Shown: one piece after another, positions 62,929 to 64,000 of the stretch
How positions within the stretch are numbered: the first letter of the stretch is position 1
Layout: each line of letters starts with the position of its first letter
Assembly (NCBI GenBank): GCA_000310025.1
Contig: FN649749.1
Location: forward strand, 1,655,763-1,719,762
DNA length: 64,000 bases
Direction: 5' to 3'
From: Ectocarpus siliculosus
Lineage: Eukaryota; Sar; Phaeophyceae; Ectocarpales; Ectocarpaceae
The notes under the pieces: model-generated
Told to the model about the DNA's origin: nothing
The model's input: only the letters and a program-made list of their open reading frames with translations
Database searches by the model: none
Position numbers and translations under genes: made by a program

Positions 62929-64000
62929 CGCAAAGGCGGATTATGGATTATTGTGGCAGGGACCGGGAGCCGAACGGCTGCTTACGGTTTAGTATGCATT
63001 TTTCGCGCACAAGAGAGTTCCCCATGACCGAACCCTGGATTCAATTGTTGGCCAAACTTAGAAAAACGCAAGTGAGTTATATACAATTAATAAAACTCCC
63101 GGAAATTCCGAAATTTAGCTGCACTTCTGTAGTAAATCAGCGGGGTAGATAAACCAAAAGTAACCATTTTCCATAATTCTTAGTTTCAGAGCTCCAGAGC
63201 CCCAAAGGTACATTTCTGTTCCGGAAAAACAGCCCCGGCGCTCTTCCTGCGGCAAACCGCCCACGCGTATCACGCACGTCGGATCTCCCACGCACAGATC
63301 GCAAGTGGCACATCGGGTTGCTGCACGTTCAGCGAACAGCCGGTGAGGGTCGTGCAGCGTCTGCATACCATGGCTGCCGCGGCCTACTCGTACCAGGATC
63401 TACCGAAGCAGCTTTTTGACAGCCAGCAAGCGGGAGAGCGGCAGTGCCTCCAAACACAACACACCCCCAAGACCGGCTACGCTGCGAGATACAGGAGCAT
63501 GAACAGCGCCTTCGCTGGGACACGCAGCAGTCGCAGTCAGCGGAACAGCAGCTTGGGGATTGTCAGCCAAGAGACGAGTCCGCGAAGTGGCCATTCTCGA
63601 ACCCGTCAACGCCAATACCCTCGCTGCCGCGTTCAGCAACAGCAGCAGGAGGCGAGGCACAGCTCGTTTCATGACGAGCGCGAGTGTGTTTTCGAGGAGG
63701 GGGATCCCTCCGGCCCTGGAGCGAACAGTCCCGTGTTCGCCCGGAAAATCCCCGATTTAAATTCATTTCGAGTTTCATATCGGCCGGGAAAAAAAAGGTG
63801 TGTCTTAACCACTGGTGTGCGCCCCGAGTTCCCGCCCCGACCACGAGTTGGAACAGAAAGATCCACAGAACCCCCGGTTTGACTGGGTGACATGATGAAA
63901 AGACGATATTTGTATTTTTTCCTCCTGCAGTCCCAGCAAACTGAACTCGGGGTCAGAACGCCATGGCTGACTCTATGGATTCATTGCTAATCTGTCTTTG
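62929..64000. other. Upstream flank of the patatin-like gene
   Basis: This is the 5' flank of the patatin-like gene, with a possible divergent plus-strand gene beginning near 63367. 62990-63330 shows no gene signal. Confidence 0.4.
63367..63882 (+). CDS. Possible start of a divergent gene (hypothetical)
   Basis: A frame opens with MAAAAYSYQDLPKQLFDSQQ in a good start context (ACCATGGC) and stays open for 171 codons with Gln and Ser/Arg richness. A second plus frame over 63478-63668 gives a helix-like peptide (CEIQEHEQRLRWDTQQ) that could be reached by splicing. A strong acceptor (TTTTTTCCTCCTGCAG) lies at 63917-63932, just before the window ends. I recognise no family and cannot choose between the models. 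Confidence 0.28.
   Translation, partial: TMAAAAYSYQDLPKQLFDSQQAGERQCLQTQHTPKTGYAARYRSMNSAFAGTRSSRSQRNSSLGIVSQETSPRSGHSRTRQRQYPRCRVQQQQQEARHSSFHDERECVFEEGDPSGPGANSPVFARKIPDLNSFRVSYRPGKKRCVLTTGVRPEFPPRPRVGTERSTEPPV

Noticed and set aside
62429-62992. A 187-codon plus-strand frame
   Set aside because: It is antisense to the first patatin-like exon; the minus frame joins in phase to the lipase core.

Overview
The window is nuclear DNA from a eukaryote. It is GC-rich and intron-dense: short coding exons of about 60 to 300 bp sit between introns of 0.1 to 1.5 kb with GT..AG borders, CAG/CTG and GGC triplet runs are common, and there are two 100-N assembly gaps. Gene content and style (plant-type FHA protein, ATG11-type scaffold, long Ala/Ser/Gly/Pro runs) best fit a brown alga or another stramenopile. 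This is inference; no marker gene fixes the species.

Layout, left to right. (1) 1-0.4 kb is homopolymer-inflated, poor-quality sequence. (2) 0.8-1.95 kb (+) holds the last three exons of UDP-glucose 4-epimerase; the 5' part is lost off the edge. (3) 6.1-14.3 kb (-) is a seven-exon SNIP1/DAWDLE-type FHA gene with a long RS-rich N-terminus. (4) 15.2-23.1 kb (+) is an ATG11/FIP200-like autophagy scaffold gene, broken by gap 1, whose last two exons encode the conserved C-terminal domain. (5) 27.3-34.9 kb (-) is an unrecognised coiled-coil protein with a signal-like N-terminus and hydrophobic C-terminal exons; gap 2 lies in one of its introns. (6) 38.1-38.3 kb (-) is a possible small membrane protein. 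(7) 38.7-41.6 kb (+) is a serine-rich protein. (8) 43.2-52.5 kb (-) is a coiled-coil protein ending in a PHD finger. (9) 54.9-62.9 kb (-) is a complete seven-exon patatin-like lipase with a basic, low-complexity C-terminal tail. (10) 63.4 kb onward (+) may start another gene.

Exon borders were worked out by hand from splice sites and checked for reading-phase agreement. For the SNIP1-like, patatin-like, serine-rich and coiled-coil/PHD models the exons sum to whole codons, which supports them strongly. The genes look like unrelated housekeeping and regulatory neighbours (sugar-nucleotide metabolism, RNA processing, autophagy, lipid hydrolysis, chromatin reading), not a cluster.

Mobile-type DNA lies between and inside genes. 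There are two related tRNA-like, SINE-style repeat families, the first typically headed by poly-G runs. A 133-bp element with 12-bp terminal inverted repeats lies in an intron and has two diverged relatives. There are also fold-back repeats and local duplications. Both gaps adjoin poly-G-headed repeats.
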